Part shown: one piece after another, positions 8,727-17,113 of the stretch
Numbering within the stretch: the first letter of the stretch is position 1
Layout: each line of letters begins with the position of its first letter
Notes under the pieces: generated by a model
The model's input: the letters and a program-made list of their open reading frames with translations, nothing else
Databases searched by the model: none
Told to the model about the DNA's origin: nothing
Program-made: the position numbers and the translations under genes
DNA from: Candidatus Saccharimonadota bacterium
Lineage (GTDB): Bacteria; Patescibacteriota; Saccharimonadia; Saccharimonadales; Saccharimonadaceae
Length of the DNA: 43,086 nt
Assembly (NCBI GenBank): GCA_017512175.1
Contig: JAFWHA010000001.1
Coordinates: 1 to 43,086 of the forward strand
Direction of reading: 5' to 3'

Positions 8727-8861
8727 CATTTGACGAGCCAATAAAAATAGAACTTTTTACAGGTCGAGTACGAAACTGAAATTTCGGCGCAGACCTGCCT
8801 AGAAAGTTCTATTTTTATTAGCCGCGAGTCAAGAAGAGCAGAAATTAGCTTCTTAAAAACG
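8702..8861. repeat. Giant imperfect palindrome between convergent genes
   Basis: The left arm GTTTTAAGAAGCTAATTTC is mirrored by GAAATTAGCTTCTTAAAAAC at the right. Inside lie AATAAAAATAGAACTTT/AAAGTTCTATTTTTATT and CAGGTC/GACCTG, with the apex near 8775-8785. It lies between the stop at 8606 (plus) and the trigger factor stop at 8872 (minus), like the palindrome at 856-1029, so a bidirectional terminator role is likely. Confidence 0.75.
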
Positions 8862-8871
8862 CCCTCACTGC

Positions 8872-10149
8872 TTATTTATTAGCATTCACCAAGAACTCTA
8901 ATGTCTTCTCAATCGTCATGCGATTCTTAATGTCTTGGCGCACTCGAGGATCCTTAAGATTTTTAAGTGCCTCTGGAGATTTCTTATATACATCTCTCAG
9001 CTCTGCAATCTTAGCTGACACTTCCTCATCTGGAACTTCAATCTTCTGATCACGAGCTAGAATCTGGAGTACGAGCGAAGCTTTTACTCTTGCTTCCGCC
9101 ATCTTTCTAGCTTCCTTTTCCCAGTCCTCCTCTTTTTGACCAGTCTGCTTCAAATAGTCATCAAAACTCATGCCCGAAGCGGCTGCATTTCTGGTTATAT
9201 CATCTTTGATAAAACGTAGCTGATCGGAAATCAAGACCTCTGGCGCAGAAACTGTAGATTTTTTAACTAGTGCACTGACCAAATCATCTTTATATTTTTC
9301 TTCAATTCTATGTTCATCTTGAGCCGCTAGATTTTTCTTAATGTCAGCTTTTAACTCCTTCAAGGTCTTGAATGGTCCACATTTTTTAGCTAATTCATCA
9401 TCAATCTTAGGAGTATTGACCTGATTAATCTGCTTTACAAGTACTTCGAAGACAACCTTCTCTCCCGCCATCTCTTTTGCGTGATAATCTTTAGGGAAAG
9501 TGAGCGGAATCTCGAATTTATCGCCCGGCTCGTGACCGACAATTCCCTCTTCAAAACCAGGAATAAACTGGTGTGAGCCAAGTCCAAGTGTGAAATCATG
9601 AGCCGCTCCACCCTTGAATGCCTTACCATCTTTCTTACCTGTAAAATCAATAATTACTTCATCGCCCATTTTGGCCTTATCTTTAGTGACTTTCTTCTCA
9701 GCATAGGCCTTTGCGATGTTGTTTAGAACGTCATTAATATCTTTTTCTTGAACTTCAACTTTTTCTTTTTTCACACCTAATTTTTTATAATCGCCGATCT
9801 TTACCTCCGGCAAAATATCCGCAGTCGCTACAAATTCCGCAGACTCATCTACTGCATATTTCGTAACGCTTACCTCTGGAATTACTAACGGATTTTTCTT
9901 ATTATCCGTAAACGCCTTAGGTACAGCTGTTCTCACTGCAATATCCAGCGTAGCCTGTGCTACATCATTAGGATTTAGATGCTTCTCCGCCATGTCCGCT
10001 GGAGCTTTACCTTTCCTAAAGCCTGGAAGCTTCACTTCCTGAGAAAGCCTTGCTACTGCTTTTTTTCTTGCATCTTTGAGTTCGTCCGAATCCAGAACGA
10101 CCTTAATTTCCACCTTAGTATCTGATATATTCTTTACTGTAGTCTTCAT
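8872..10149 (-). CDS. tig: Trigger factor
   Basis: A 425-residue ribosome-associated chaperone and peptidyl-prolyl isomerase. The N-terminal ribosome-binding loop LPGFRKGKAP is intact. A central FKBP domain follows (about 150-245, with GDEVIIDFTG and LGSHQFIPGFEEGIVG), then a helical C-terminal chaperone domain. The start is 7 nt after an extended -10 (TGG-TATAAT, 10162-10157), so the mRNA should be leaderless, and no Shine-Dalgarno is seen. It is a single-gene unit ending at the palindrome. Confidence 0.95.
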   Translation of the reverse strand: MKTTVKNISDTKVEIKVVLDSDELKDARKKAVARLSQEVKLPGFRKGKAPADMAEKHLNPNDVAQATLDIAVRTAVPKAFTDNKKNPLVIPEVSVTKYAVDESAEFVATADILPEVKIGDYKKLGVKKEKVEVQEKDINDVLNNIAKAYAEKKVTKDKAKMGDEVIIDFTGKKDGKAFKGGAAHDFTLGLGSHQFIPGFEEGIVGHEPGDKFEIPLTFPKDYHAKEMAGEKVVFEVLVKQINQVNTPKIDDELAKKCGPFKTLKELKADIKKNLAAQDEHRIEEKYKDDLVSALVKKSTVSAPEVLISDQLRFIKDDITRNAAASGMSFDDYLKQTGQKEEDWEKEARKMAEARVKASLVLQILARDQKIEVPDEEVSAKIAELRDVYKKSPEALKNLKDPRVRQDIKNRMTIEKTLEFLVNANK

Positions 10150-10190
10150 GAATAATATTATACCACAGGAAAAGAGATAAAACGCCTGAA

Positions 10191-11792
10191 TTATGTATTA
10201 ATTGCGTTTTCGTAACTAGTTCTAATATGTCGAACAACAGCGTTAGAAGTAGCACCAAGCTTCACCTCTGGGTTGAAGATTTGATTCGGGTCAAATAGCT
10301 CTTTTATCTTCTGGTATAATTCCACTTCCTCGTCTAAGAGGTCCGCATTCGTAACTGTAGCTTTCAATCTTCCTTCTGGTGCCCCGCCAGTAATAGCTCC
10401 GTCATGTTCCTTAAGCAAGGAGTTAAAAGTCTTCAAAAATTGTAATATGAACTGTCGCCCTTCTACAGTATTAAGTTGTACATCTGGACGAATGTTATAA
10501 TTATTTGTCGAATACGAGCCAAACACTGGCATTTCTTGCCCTTCGGCCTTCTCTAATTCTCGAAGATCAGTTAAGAAATTCGCCAAATGGTTTGGTGGTA
10601 CATAAAAATCATCTACAAACGGCACTCTCTCCCCTCTGACATCATCATTCAAATAGCTCAAAATCGCCGATTTTAATCTTTCAAAATCAGTAGTATTATC
10701 ATCTGTTTCCATAACCGCCGCAGCATTATCAGGAAGTAGTTTCAAACACTTTTGCAGTTTCTTGTTAGTCTTTCTTGGCTTATCATCAAAGGCTGCCCAC
10801 ACCAGATACCCCTTATTAAACTTCGGCGCGAATAGCGCTGGATCCTTACCATTTTCGGCAGCAGTCTTAAAAATTCGCGCATCATAGATATTTAGTTCCT
10901 CTGGCACGAGGGGAGAAATATCTTGGATATAGGAAAGCGCCGCATTAATCGACTCAAATGCCGCTACGAAACGGCGAACACGCGGTTGCAACACCTCACA
11001 ATGCAAAATTACTTCCGTAATAATTCCCAATGTGCCTTGCGCCGCATAGAACAACGGTAGCAAATCAAAGCTTTTCGTTCCATCTCGTACTACTTGTGTA
11101 ATCATCTGATAACCTGCCGCATTAATCGAGTCTCTACTATCTAGTTCATTAATCAAATCTATATGTGAATCAATCAATTTGTCCACTTCGCGATAAAGCG
11201 AGCCCTCGTAAGAAGTAAGCTCCGTCTTTTTACTCAAGCGCTGGCGAAGAATTCTCGTAGTTTGAATAGCATCTCCAGTAGAAACTATCGCCTCCACGCA
11301 ATCAACATAGTAGTAAATGCCATTATACTTACCCGCTGCTGAATCTGTCGTAAAATTAGAGATTAAAGTTCCAATCGTCTCTCTTTCGTCCGCTAAAATC
11401 GGAACTTTCAAGCCATAAAGCGCCAAAGCAGAATTAAGCTGACCGAGTGTCACTCCTGCCTGTACACGCACTAATCTCGCTCTATCATCTATTTCTAAAA
11501 TTTTGTTTAGTCGTTCGGTCGAAAGTACTATCCCAGAGCCAAGATCAGCACCAGTCTTATCTAGTCCGCTGCCTCTAACAGTGATAGGGATGTGTACGCT
11601 TTTTGTAGCTAGCTGCCCAATGAATTTCACGATACGACGGACATCATCAACATTCTCTGGCACAACTACCATTCGTGGCACTACTTTGAGTGGCGAACGA
11701 TCAGTAGAATATGCTTCCAAAATTTGCGGAGAATCAAAAACATTGCCAATTAACTGCTGGTTGAGGTACTTCGCAATTTTATTCACATCCAC
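10191..11792 (-). CDS. FAD-binding oxidoreductase (GlcD / D-lactate dehydrogenase-like)
   Basis: About 530 residues. The N-terminal PCMH FAD-binding domain has KVVPRMVVVPENVDDVRRIVKF, then PITVRGSGLDKTGADLGSG (pyrophosphate loop) and IGTLISNFTTDSAAGKYNG. The C-terminal FAD-oxidase C domain ends with LFDPNQIFNPEVKLG. Such enzymes oxidise D-2-hydroxy acids such as lactate or glycolate. No iron-sulphur domain follows, so the electron acceptor is unknown. The first possible start is the GTG at 11792; a GTG two codons later (11786) is better spaced from GAGGG and may be the real one. It is downstream of, and possibly cotranscribed with, the gene ending at 11860. Confidence 0.85.
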   Translation of the reverse strand: MDVNKIAKYLNQQLIGNVFDSPQILEAYSTDRSPLKVVPRMVVVPENVDDVRRIVKFIGQLATKSVHIPITVRGSGLDKTGADLGSGIVLSTERLNKILEIDDRARLVRVQAGVTLGQLNSALALYGLKVPILADERETIGTLISNFTTDSAAGKYNGIYYYVDCVEAIVSTGDAIQTTRILRQRLSKKTELTSYEGSLYREVDKLIDSHIDLINELDSRDSINAAGYQMITQVVRDGTKSFDLLPLFYAAQGTLGIITEVILHCEVLQPRVRRFVAAFESINAALSYIQDISPLVPEELNIYDARIFKTAAENGKDPALFAPKFNKGYLVWAAFDDKPRKTNKKLQKCLKLLPDNAAAVMETDDNTTDFERLKSAILSYLNDDVRGERVPFVDDFYVPPNHLANFLTDLRELEKAEGQEMPVFGSYSTNNYNIRPDVQLNTVEGRQFILQFLKTFNSLLKEHDGAITGGAPEGRLKATVTNADLLDEEVELYQKIKELFDPNQIFNPEVKLGATSNAVVRHIRTSYENAINT

Positions 11793-11859
11793 CCTCGCAT
11801 TTAAACATAATTATTTTTATTTTAGCACTAACTTTTTAAAAAAGCTAGTACATTTTAAA

Positions 11860-14076
11860 TTAAGCTTCTTGATCAGCTCTTGTTATTTCCGCTTTGATAT
11901 CTTCACTAGATAGGCCGTATAGCTTCGCCAACGCCCTAATAATTCTAACTTTCGCATTAGTGCTATTATCTACTCGTACATAGTAATTAGTATCGAGAAT
12001 TTGCGAGAATCCTCGCTCATCTGTTCGAGACTTCCTAATGAACGTCCCCAGATATTCATCATTAAGCGCCGATTTAAAAGTCTTTTGACTGTATTCGTAT
12101 AACGTTTCCGCAATAAAGTCAAGTGCTTCCGCCCAAGAGCCTACCTCTTTATTATCTCCAAAAATCGTTACCGAATTAATCTGGCAGCTCATAAACCTAT
12201 CTGAGCCCAACAGAGAAACTGACGTATCGCTCACTGTCGGCACAAATCCCGTAGTCGGATATGCCCACATCTTCTGCATAGAACGAAGCAGCCACTTATC
12301 CCGGCGTCTGATTTCTTTTTCTCCCCAGCTCGTCTTAAAAGTCCTTGCAATATAACTGTTTAACGCCAAGTCGCTATAAGAAAAACCGACTTTATTTCCT
12401 TTTTTGTCAATTAGACCCATTTTACTTCGTTCTGGGCGTTTTTCATCGACATACGGACGATTAGAATACTCTGTATTATACCCAGTTAAAGTCAAATTCC
12501 CGATTGTATGAAGATAGGTTTCATGTATTTCTTTCCACTTGTCGCCAAGCATCTCAACCCACTTCGCGCCATTTTCTCTATCTTTCGGATTAATCGTCTG
12601 TGGCATAATATGTTCAACACTAAGTTTTAGTTCCCCCTCCGCTATCTGTTTGAATACGTTAGACTCTTTGTTGCGCTCTCTATCGTTCACTTGAGAAAGC
12701 ACATACATCACATTAGTCAAACGCTGCTCATAGAATTTACTTTCTTCAATCGCCCTTAGAAGCTCTTTGTCATCTGGAAATCTCGTCTGCCCCGTACGGC
12801 GCAACATCAAAAACTTCAGAATTTCCACATAATTCGCATCTTCCTCTACTGCGAGAATATCTAGTACGTTCTGATGTAAAGAAGAAAACACCTTATCCAA
12901 GCTCGAAGCCGAGATATTGCAGACAATTCTTCGAGAAAAATATGCTTCAATCAAGCCGAAAATCTCGTTCAGCTCTCCCTCTGTTAATTTACCTTTTTCA
13001 TAATAATCTATTACCGAAAGACCAAACGGCACGTAAAGCCCAGCCCTGATATAACGCATTTTATATGCTACTTCTGGAATTACTGTTTTATTGTAGCCGC
13101 TTTCGCCCAGTACTAGAACGCTATAATACTTCAGAAAACGAATAATATCTTTGTAGAAAACGTCAATTTCATTTGACTTCTGGTCAGAAACGTTTTTAGC
13201 AAAAAGTTTCTTAAATTCGTTATATACTTCATCTGTCCTAATTACCATTTGCTTCTTAGCCATGAGGTAATTTCGGAAAAAGTCCGTAATTTCATCTTGG
13301 TCCGGATCAGTTAGACTGTTCTCGATTTTACTCCAATATTCATTATAAACTCTATCGCTTAGTTGGGCATCATCTAACATCAAGGCGAAATTTCTAATTT
13401 TATCACCATCAGTGAGTGGTTTGCCTGTCGAGTTAATACTTTCGAATACACGTTGAGGATTGTCATCTCCCTTTTCCCCTATCCCAATACTAATTACTTT
13501 GAATCGCTTCAATACATCAACATATTGCCATATATTTTCAAAATCGTTCTCTAGATTCTTCCTAAAATAGCGGTAGACCTGCCATAGATTGCTACGCTTC
13601 TCCTCTGGACGGAGATTAATACCATTTGTATCGAAAATATCCTGCAAAATTCGGCTATCATACGCTACAGTCCTCAGCTTAATCTTCGTAAAAGCACCAG
13701 AAGCCAGATAATCTTTCATAATCTGGTCCGCTTGTTTCGTTTTTCCACTCTCTTTTTCAAGATGATAAATTGCCGTCAGCATCAACATAGTAGTCGTAAT
13801 TCTCTGTTGCCCATCAATAATCATCATCTGACCATTTTCTTCCAACTCTTCATTCTCGTTCAAATCTGGACTATAAAAAATAGTGCCGAAATAGTGAATC
13901 TTCTCAGTATCCGCTATTAGCACTCTTATATCCGTCAAATAGTCACCCGCATTTTCTGGAGTCCACGAATATGGTCGCTGGAACTGTGGCACTAGGAACA
14001 CTTTATTTAAAGCTGCCTGATCTTTTTCCGATTTATTAGAGATAAAATCTGCTATGCTTTCTTGTGTAATTTTCAT
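11860..14076 (-). CDS. DUF262/DUF1524 protein (GmrSD-type modification-dependent nuclease family)
   Basis: A 738-residue protein. The N-terminal DUF262 (ParB-like NTPase) domain has LVPQFQRPYSW near residue 30 and the diagnostic IIDGQQRITT near residue 86. A long helical middle is followed near residue 500 by VEHIMPQT, the HNH/His-Me motif of DUF1524, with TIGNLTLTGYNTEYSN after it. This is the layout of fused GmrSD, a type IV restriction enzyme that cuts modified phage DNA using NTP; related proteins include BrxU and SspE. A C-terminal part of about 130 residues may recognise substrate. An extended -10 TATAAT lies 5 nt before the ATG, so the mRNA is probably leaderless. It likely acts in phage defence (inference from family). 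Confidence 0.88.
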   Translation of the reverse strand: MKITQESIADFISNKSEKDQAALNKVFLVPQFQRPYSWTPENAGDYLTDIRVLIADTEKIHYFGTIFYSPDLNENEELEENGQMMIIDGQQRITTTMLMLTAIYHLEKESGKTKQADQIMKDYLASGAFTKIKLRTVAYDSRILQDIFDTNGINLRPEEKRSNLWQVYRYFRKNLENDFENIWQYVDVLKRFKVISIGIGEKGDDNPQRVFESINSTGKPLTDGDKIRNFALMLDDAQLSDRVYNEYWSKIENSLTDPDQDEITDFFRNYLMAKKQMVIRTDEVYNEFKKLFAKNVSDQKSNEIDVFYKDIIRFLKYYSVLVLGESGYNKTVIPEVAYKMRYIRAGLYVPFGLSVIDYYEKGKLTEGELNEIFGLIEAYFSRRIVCNISASSLDKVFSSLHQNVLDILAVEEDANYVEILKFLMLRRTGQTRFPDDKELLRAIEESKFYEQRLTNVMYVLSQVNDRERNKESNVFKQIAEGELKLSVEHIMPQTINPKDRENGAKWVEMLGDKWKEIHETYLHTIGNLTLTGYNTEYSNRPYVDEKRPERSKMGLIDKKGNKVGFSYSDLALNSYIARTFKTSWGEKEIRRRDKWLLRSMQKMWAYPTTGFVPTVSDTSVSLLGSDRFMSCQINSVTIFGDNKEVGSWAEALDFIAETLYEYSQKTFKSALNDEYLGTFIRKSRTDERGFSQILDTNYYVRVDNSTNAKVRIIRALAKLYGLSSEDIKAEITRADQEA

Positions 14077-14154
14077 CTTAAATTATAATCGACTATTTGC
14101 TTAATGTCTCAAAGACAATAACCTCTGGACACGTTTACTATATTATACTTTATC

Positions 14155-14170
14155 TTGCAATGAATTGCAA
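14155..14170. promoter_or_regulatory. Perfect inverted repeat, possible operator
   Basis: TTGCAAT-GA-ATTGCAA, a 7-bp dyad, lies between the divergent GmrSD-like gene and the promoter at 14200. It could be a regulator-binding site for either direction; no regulator gene is adjacent. Confidence 0.35.
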
Positions 14171-14199
14171 ATCAACAATTTTGAGGCGTTAAAAAGTCC

Positions 14200-14229
14200 T
14201 CGACAACGACAAATTTTTCATGATATAAT
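14200..14229 (+). promoter_or_regulatory. Promoter of the structured leader
   Basis: TCGACA, an 18-nt spacer and an extended -10 TGA-TATAAT. A stretch of about 35 nt around it recurs with few changes near 15385-15422 (both share ACAAATTTTTCATGAT). Confidence 0.6.
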
Positions 14230-14232
14230 CAA

Positions 14233-14378
14233 AGTGTTCTGAATTTCCAATCTACGTACTGGTTCATCTCTGACAAGATGGCTAAATATTCGACCTCCTT
14301 GTGGAGCACCTCGCTCCAGTCAGGTCGAAAGCCAGTCTGTAGAAAGTGAAGTTCAGAACACTCCATAGCGGGGTGTTC
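14233..14378 (+). ncRNA. Highly structured leader RNA, riboswitch-like
   Basis: An 11-bp closing stem pairs 14233-14243 with 14352-14362. Inside are a second helix (14251-14262 with 14332-14343), a small hairpin CATCT/AGATG (14265-14280) and an arm TCGACCT/AGGTCGA (14290-14328) with inner GGAGC/GCTCC. The 3' strand of the closing stem can pair instead with the following GGGGTGTTC (14370-14378). A further stem can form with GGGGAAC, and a GCGGA/TCCGC hairpin sits just before the AGGAG ribosome binding site. Mutually exclusive stems before a start codon suggest a regulatory switch. It matches no riboswitch class I know. Confidence 0.55.
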
Positions 14379-14447
14379 CACTTGGTTTTTAGGGGAACAA
14401 GCTCGCCTCAATATAAACTAAAGCGGATGTTCCGCAGGAGAAATAAT

Positions 14448-15188
14448 ATGAGCGAAAAACTCAACAATAGCCCAGAAAACGTTCAAGAAGCTAGTGGCAA
14501 AAGTGATTGGGATAACCTCTCTGAAGTTCCATTTAGAGGCGCAGAGCAAATAGACAAAAAACAGGCTGACCGTAAAGAGTATCTTGATATTCTTGTCGAG
14601 GTTGGAGATGGTATGCAAGCAGAAAACGTCATAGGCGAAAATGGCGTCAATCTTGTTGCCGAAGAGGTTGATGGGGATAAGGCAAAATATGAAAGCCACT
14701 TTGGAGAAATGCAAACAGCTGCAAAAATTATAGATGCAGAAATGATACGGCGCAAATCGGAATCAGCTTATTACGATTTGGCTACAAAACTTGCCAGTTT
14801 ACCAGAAGATGCTTTGGAAGAGCGAAATGCTATTACTGCGACACGTGATTCTGCAAAAGAACGAATGCAAGCTGCACATAATCTTGCACAAGAGGAGTTA
14901 CGAAAAGCATATCCAGACCTTAATGACAGAGAAGCTAGCAAAAAGTTCTTCGGCTATGAGTCTTGGGCTATTAACCCACTTGAGCTATCATCTGTTTCTG
15001 GTGGAGAAAACGACGGCAAGGTTTATGATACTAATCACAAAGAAGTGTCGTCAGAACGTAAACCAGATAATCAAGAGCGTGTCGAAATGATAAATAAAGC
15101 CATAGAAATTCGTTCAAATATGCACGGAGCAGTCTATTCGGATAATATTTCAGACGAAGTAGGCGTCTTTAAGCGTGGTGAAATATAA
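14448..15188 (+). CDS. Unrecognised charged helical protein
   Basis: A 246-residue soluble, strongly charged protein from the ATG at 14448 (CAGGAG 7 nt upstream), following the structured leader. There is no signal peptide or membrane helix. The segment around residues 70-150 is rich in Ala, Glu and Lys and probably forms long helices or a coiled coil; both ends look disordered. I recognise no domain. It sits between a GmrSD-like restriction protein and a DUF3800 protein, with its own promoter and terminator, so an accessory or defence role is possible but unproven. Confidence 0.6.
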   Translation: MSEKLNNSPENVQEASGKSDWDNLSEVPFRGAEQIDKKQADRKEYLDILVEVGDGMQAENVIGENGVNLVAEEVDGDKAKYESHFGEMQTAAKIIDAEMIRRKSESAYYDLATKLASLPEDALEERNAITATRDSAKERMQAAHNLAQEELRKAYPDLNDREASKKFFGYESWAINPLELSSVSGGENDGKVYDTNHKEVSSERKPDNQERVEMINKAIEIRSNMHGAVYSDNISDEVGVFKRGEI

Positions 15189-15208
15189 ATAGTTATAGAC
15201 CTTGAAAA

Positions 15209-15253
15209 AGCCCCTCTCGCAACCTCTCCGTGGCTCTTGAGGGGCTATTTTGT
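15209..15253 (+). terminator. Intrinsic terminator
   Basis: AGCCCCTC (15209-15216) pairs with GAGGGGCT (15239-15246), followed by ATTTTGT. The stretch from 15254 to 15571 holds no gene. It has an ATTACGC...GCGTAAT inverted repeat (about 15340-15366), a second copy of the 14200-type promoter near 15385-15422, and an ATGCTAT/ATAGCAT dyad downstream of it. Confidence 0.8.
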
Positions 15254-15571
15254 GGCGATGTGGTAGGTTTTTAGACTATCGGTTATACAAATCCACGGAA
15301 ATCATATTTTCGTGCAGCCAAATCTCATTACGCATTTTTGCAAAAATTACAATTTTGCGTAATAGGTGCGATTTTAAGATATTAAAAATCTCAACAATGA
15401 CAAATTTTTCATGATATTATAACATTTCTAGCTCTCAAGACGAAATATTTAAGATGCTATTGAAATACAGTATAGTGTGTGATCATAGCATACCGAACTG
15501 GGTCAGCTTTGTTGTATCAGCTCTGTTGTATCATACTTGCATTTTTAGTTAATCTGTGATAGTATTAAATC

Positions 15572-15640
15572 AGAGGAAATCAGCCCGAAAAGTATCCGTA
15601 TGGATGCCTGCTCGAAAGAGATAGGGCTGATTTCATTTTA
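15572..15640 (+). ncRNA. Candidate short hairpin RNA or bidirectional terminator
   Basis: TTGCAT (15537-15542), a 17-nt spacer and TGA-TAGTAT (15560-15565) precede a 10-bp stem AAATCAGCCC/GGGCTGATTT (15577-15586 with 15624-15633) that encloses an ATCC/GGAT hairpin, followed by T-rich sequence. It may be a small RNA of about 65 nt or simply the terminator of the minus-strand DUF3800 gene, whose stop lies at 15638. Confidence 0.35.
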
Positions 15641-16264
15641 TCTCTGGTCAATTCGTTTTATCTTAATAATCTTGTCTTTTATAATACGAATATAAGTCTT
15701 CGAATCAGTTTTGTCGTTATTTAGCGAGCGGTTAATTGATCCAGCAATTAAATCAGTAAGCTGGATGAGGTTATCTTCGGTAGAATCTTCAAATTTTATT
15801 TGGATTTTCTTAGTTTTGTCACTATTTATTTCGCGCCTAAGATATGTAGCGGTCTGTTTCATATATTGTTTACTTGAGCGTCCATCTATTTCGATTTTTG
15901 CATCACTAAGTGGCATCATAGACAATAACTCTTTAATGGTCCAATTATACAGTTTTTCCTTATCTATAATTGGTGCAGTTTGCCTAAAACTTGTCTTGTC
16001 GACATAAGTAGCATATATCTGAAAATCATAACTAGAAATAATTTCTAATAATTCTACAATTATATCCTTGCGAATTTTAGCAAACTTAAACTCATAATCA
16101 TCTCGCCAACCGAGAGACTTACGATAATCTGCTATTCTTTTTGAAATTAAGGTTGCGATTCTTGGCTCAATAAATAATGCGGCCGCCATTACGAAGTGGC
16201 TACTAGAGACCTTCTTAAAGCCCGGATCTCCAGAATCGTCTATAAAAATTAGTTGTTTGGACAT
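15638..16264 (-). CDS. DUF3800 domain protein
   Basis: A 208-residue protein starting MSKQLIFIDDSGDPGF, the acidic N-terminal motif of DUF3800, whose members have an RNase-H-like fold with predicted nuclease carboxylates. Further acidic residues at EIDGRSSKQYMKQ and the final QLTDLIAGSINRSL (typically QxADxxAG) complete the family pattern. Biochemical function is unknown; members often lie in mobile or defence regions. An extended -10 (TGA-TACAAT, 16277-16272) lies 7 nt before the ATG, so a leaderless mRNA is expected. The 110 nt to the right of its promoter, before the tRNA terminator, show nothing clear. Confidence 0.8.
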   Translation of the reverse strand: MSKQLIFIDDSGDPGFKKVSSSHFVMAAALFIEPRIATLISKRIADYRKSLGWRDDYEFKFAKIRKDIIVELLEIISSYDFQIYATYVDKTSFRQTAPIIDKEKLYNWTIKELLSMMPLSDAKIEIDGRSSKQYMKQTATYLRREINSDKTKKIQIKFEDSTEDNLIQLTDLIAGSINRSLNNDKTDSKTYIRIIKDKIIKIKRIDQR

Positions 16265-16375
16265 TACGCCTATTGTATCATGTTTACAGAGAAGGCACAG
16301 TATATTTTCAATTATTTGAGTATTAATTTATCTGCTAGGGCTGGGGCACGGGCAACCACAGCAGTAAGCTCGGCA

Positions 16376-16398
16376 ATAAAAAATCGCCCCGCGGGCGA
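16376..16398 (-). terminator. Terminator of tRNA-Leu
   Basis: TCGCCC/GGGCGA around a 3-nt loop (16384-16398), with TTTTTTATT following on the minus strand, 24 nt after the tRNA. Confidence 0.8.
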
Positions 16399-16421
16399 AA
16401 AATTTCAGGATTTTGCAGTTT

Positions 16422-16506
16422 TGGTGCCCGAGACTGGACTCGAACCAGCACGTCCGAAGACATATGCTCCTAAGGCATACGTGTATACCAATTTCACCAC
16501 TCGGGC
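16422..16506 (-). tRNA. tRNA-Leu (anticodon UAG)
   Basis: An 85-nt type II tRNA with encoded CCA. The acceptor stem GCCCGAG pairs with CTCGGGC. The anticodon stem-loop TATGC-CTTAGGA-GCATA gives anticodon UAG, reading CUA and probably all CUN leucine codons. A variable arm with GTCTTCGGAC is typical of tRNA-Leu, and the T-arm contains GGTTCGAGTCC. It is transcribed alone: a TATAAT sits 17 nt before its 5' end and a terminator follows. Confidence 0.95.
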
Positions 16507-16527
16507 TTATATTGCCAATTATAACAC

Positions 16528-16572
16528 AAAAAGAGCAATTTTACACCATATTTTGGCAAAATTGCTCTTTTT
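16528..16572. terminator. Strong bidirectional terminator
   Basis: A perfect 15-bp stem AAAAAGAGCAATTTT (16528-16542) pairs with 16558-16572, ending in a T-run on both strands. It ends the surface-protein gene at 16589 and insulates the tRNA promoter. Confidence 0.85.
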
Positions 16573-16588
16573 ATTATTGCTTCGCTAT

Positions 16589-16975
16589 TTAAGCTTCACG
16601 CTTAGCAAGTTTTCTAGAAGAGATATAAGCGGCTGCCGTACCAGCAACGAGTGCGACTGGTAATAATTCTTCTGGTCCAGTTTCTGGAACAGTTTCTTTC
16701 GCAGTAGCAGTTGTAGACTGCTTCTTTGGCTCAGTTACCTTAGTTACACCTTCGGTCACTGGAGCAGGCTGTTCCTCAACGGTTTTTTCGCGAGAAGTAG
16801 CATCCTCAGTTGCTGCAATTTCTGCTGTAGCAGGCACCTCTGGAGAACGACTACCAACAATCGCTATAATCGCCCAAGCTGCAATACCAAGCACGATAAT
16901 CGCAATCGCAGTTGTAATGATGATAACTCTCTGGCGTTGCTTCTTATCTTCCACACCCTCTAATTCGTATTCCAT
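16589..16975 (-). CDS. Small surface protein with a sortase-like VPETG signal
   Basis: A 128-residue protein from the ATG at 16975, chosen because GGGAG lies 7 nt upstream; an in-frame ATG 14 codons earlier has no such site. One N-terminal membrane helix (VIIITTAIAIIVLGIAAWAIIAIV, shown here only as a region near residues 16-40) leads to a Thr/Glu/Pro-rich linker. The C-terminus is VPETGPEELLP, a hydrophobic segment and a basic tail RKLAKRE, the order of a sortase cell-wall sorting signal with V in place of L. It could be attached to the wall, or held by two membrane helices. No sortase gene is in the window. Confidence 0.65.
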   Translation of the reverse strand: MEYELEGVEDKKQRQRVIIITTAIAIIVLGIAAWAIIAIVGSRSPEVPATAEIAATEDATSREKTVEEQPAPVTEGVTKVTEPKKQSTTATAKETVPETGPEELLPVALVAGTAAAYISSRKLAKREA

Positions 16976-17016
16976 TCTAAACTCCCAAAAATTATGTTTA
17001 ATATAACATTGCTCCA

Positions 17017-17045
17017 ATTATATCATGCTTGTTCTAAAAAGTCAA
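17017..17045 (-). promoter_or_regulatory. Promoter of the VPETG surface protein
   Basis: TTGACT (17045-17040), a 17-nt spacer and an extended -10 TGA-TATAAT (17022-17017) on the minus strand. Confidence 0.75.
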
Positions 17046-17050
17046 TGTTT

Positions 17051-17098
17051 TTAATTAGAATTTGACAAATCAGCAAAATTTTAATTATATTTTGACAA
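17051..17098 (+). repeat. Paired 18-bp direct repeats upstream of the VPETG gene
   Basis: TTAATTAGAATTTGACAA (17051-17068) and TTAATTATATTTTGACAA (17081-17098) are 30 bp apart, immediately upstream of the -35 of the minus-strand promoter. They could be activator or repressor sites. Confidence 0.45.
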
Positions 17099-17113
17099 TG
17101 ATCTTAGTCGTAA

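Noticed and set aside
14233-14362. tRNA-like element
   Set aside because: It has a cloverleaf-like look, but the closing stem is 11 bp and no T-loop, D-loop or CCA is present.
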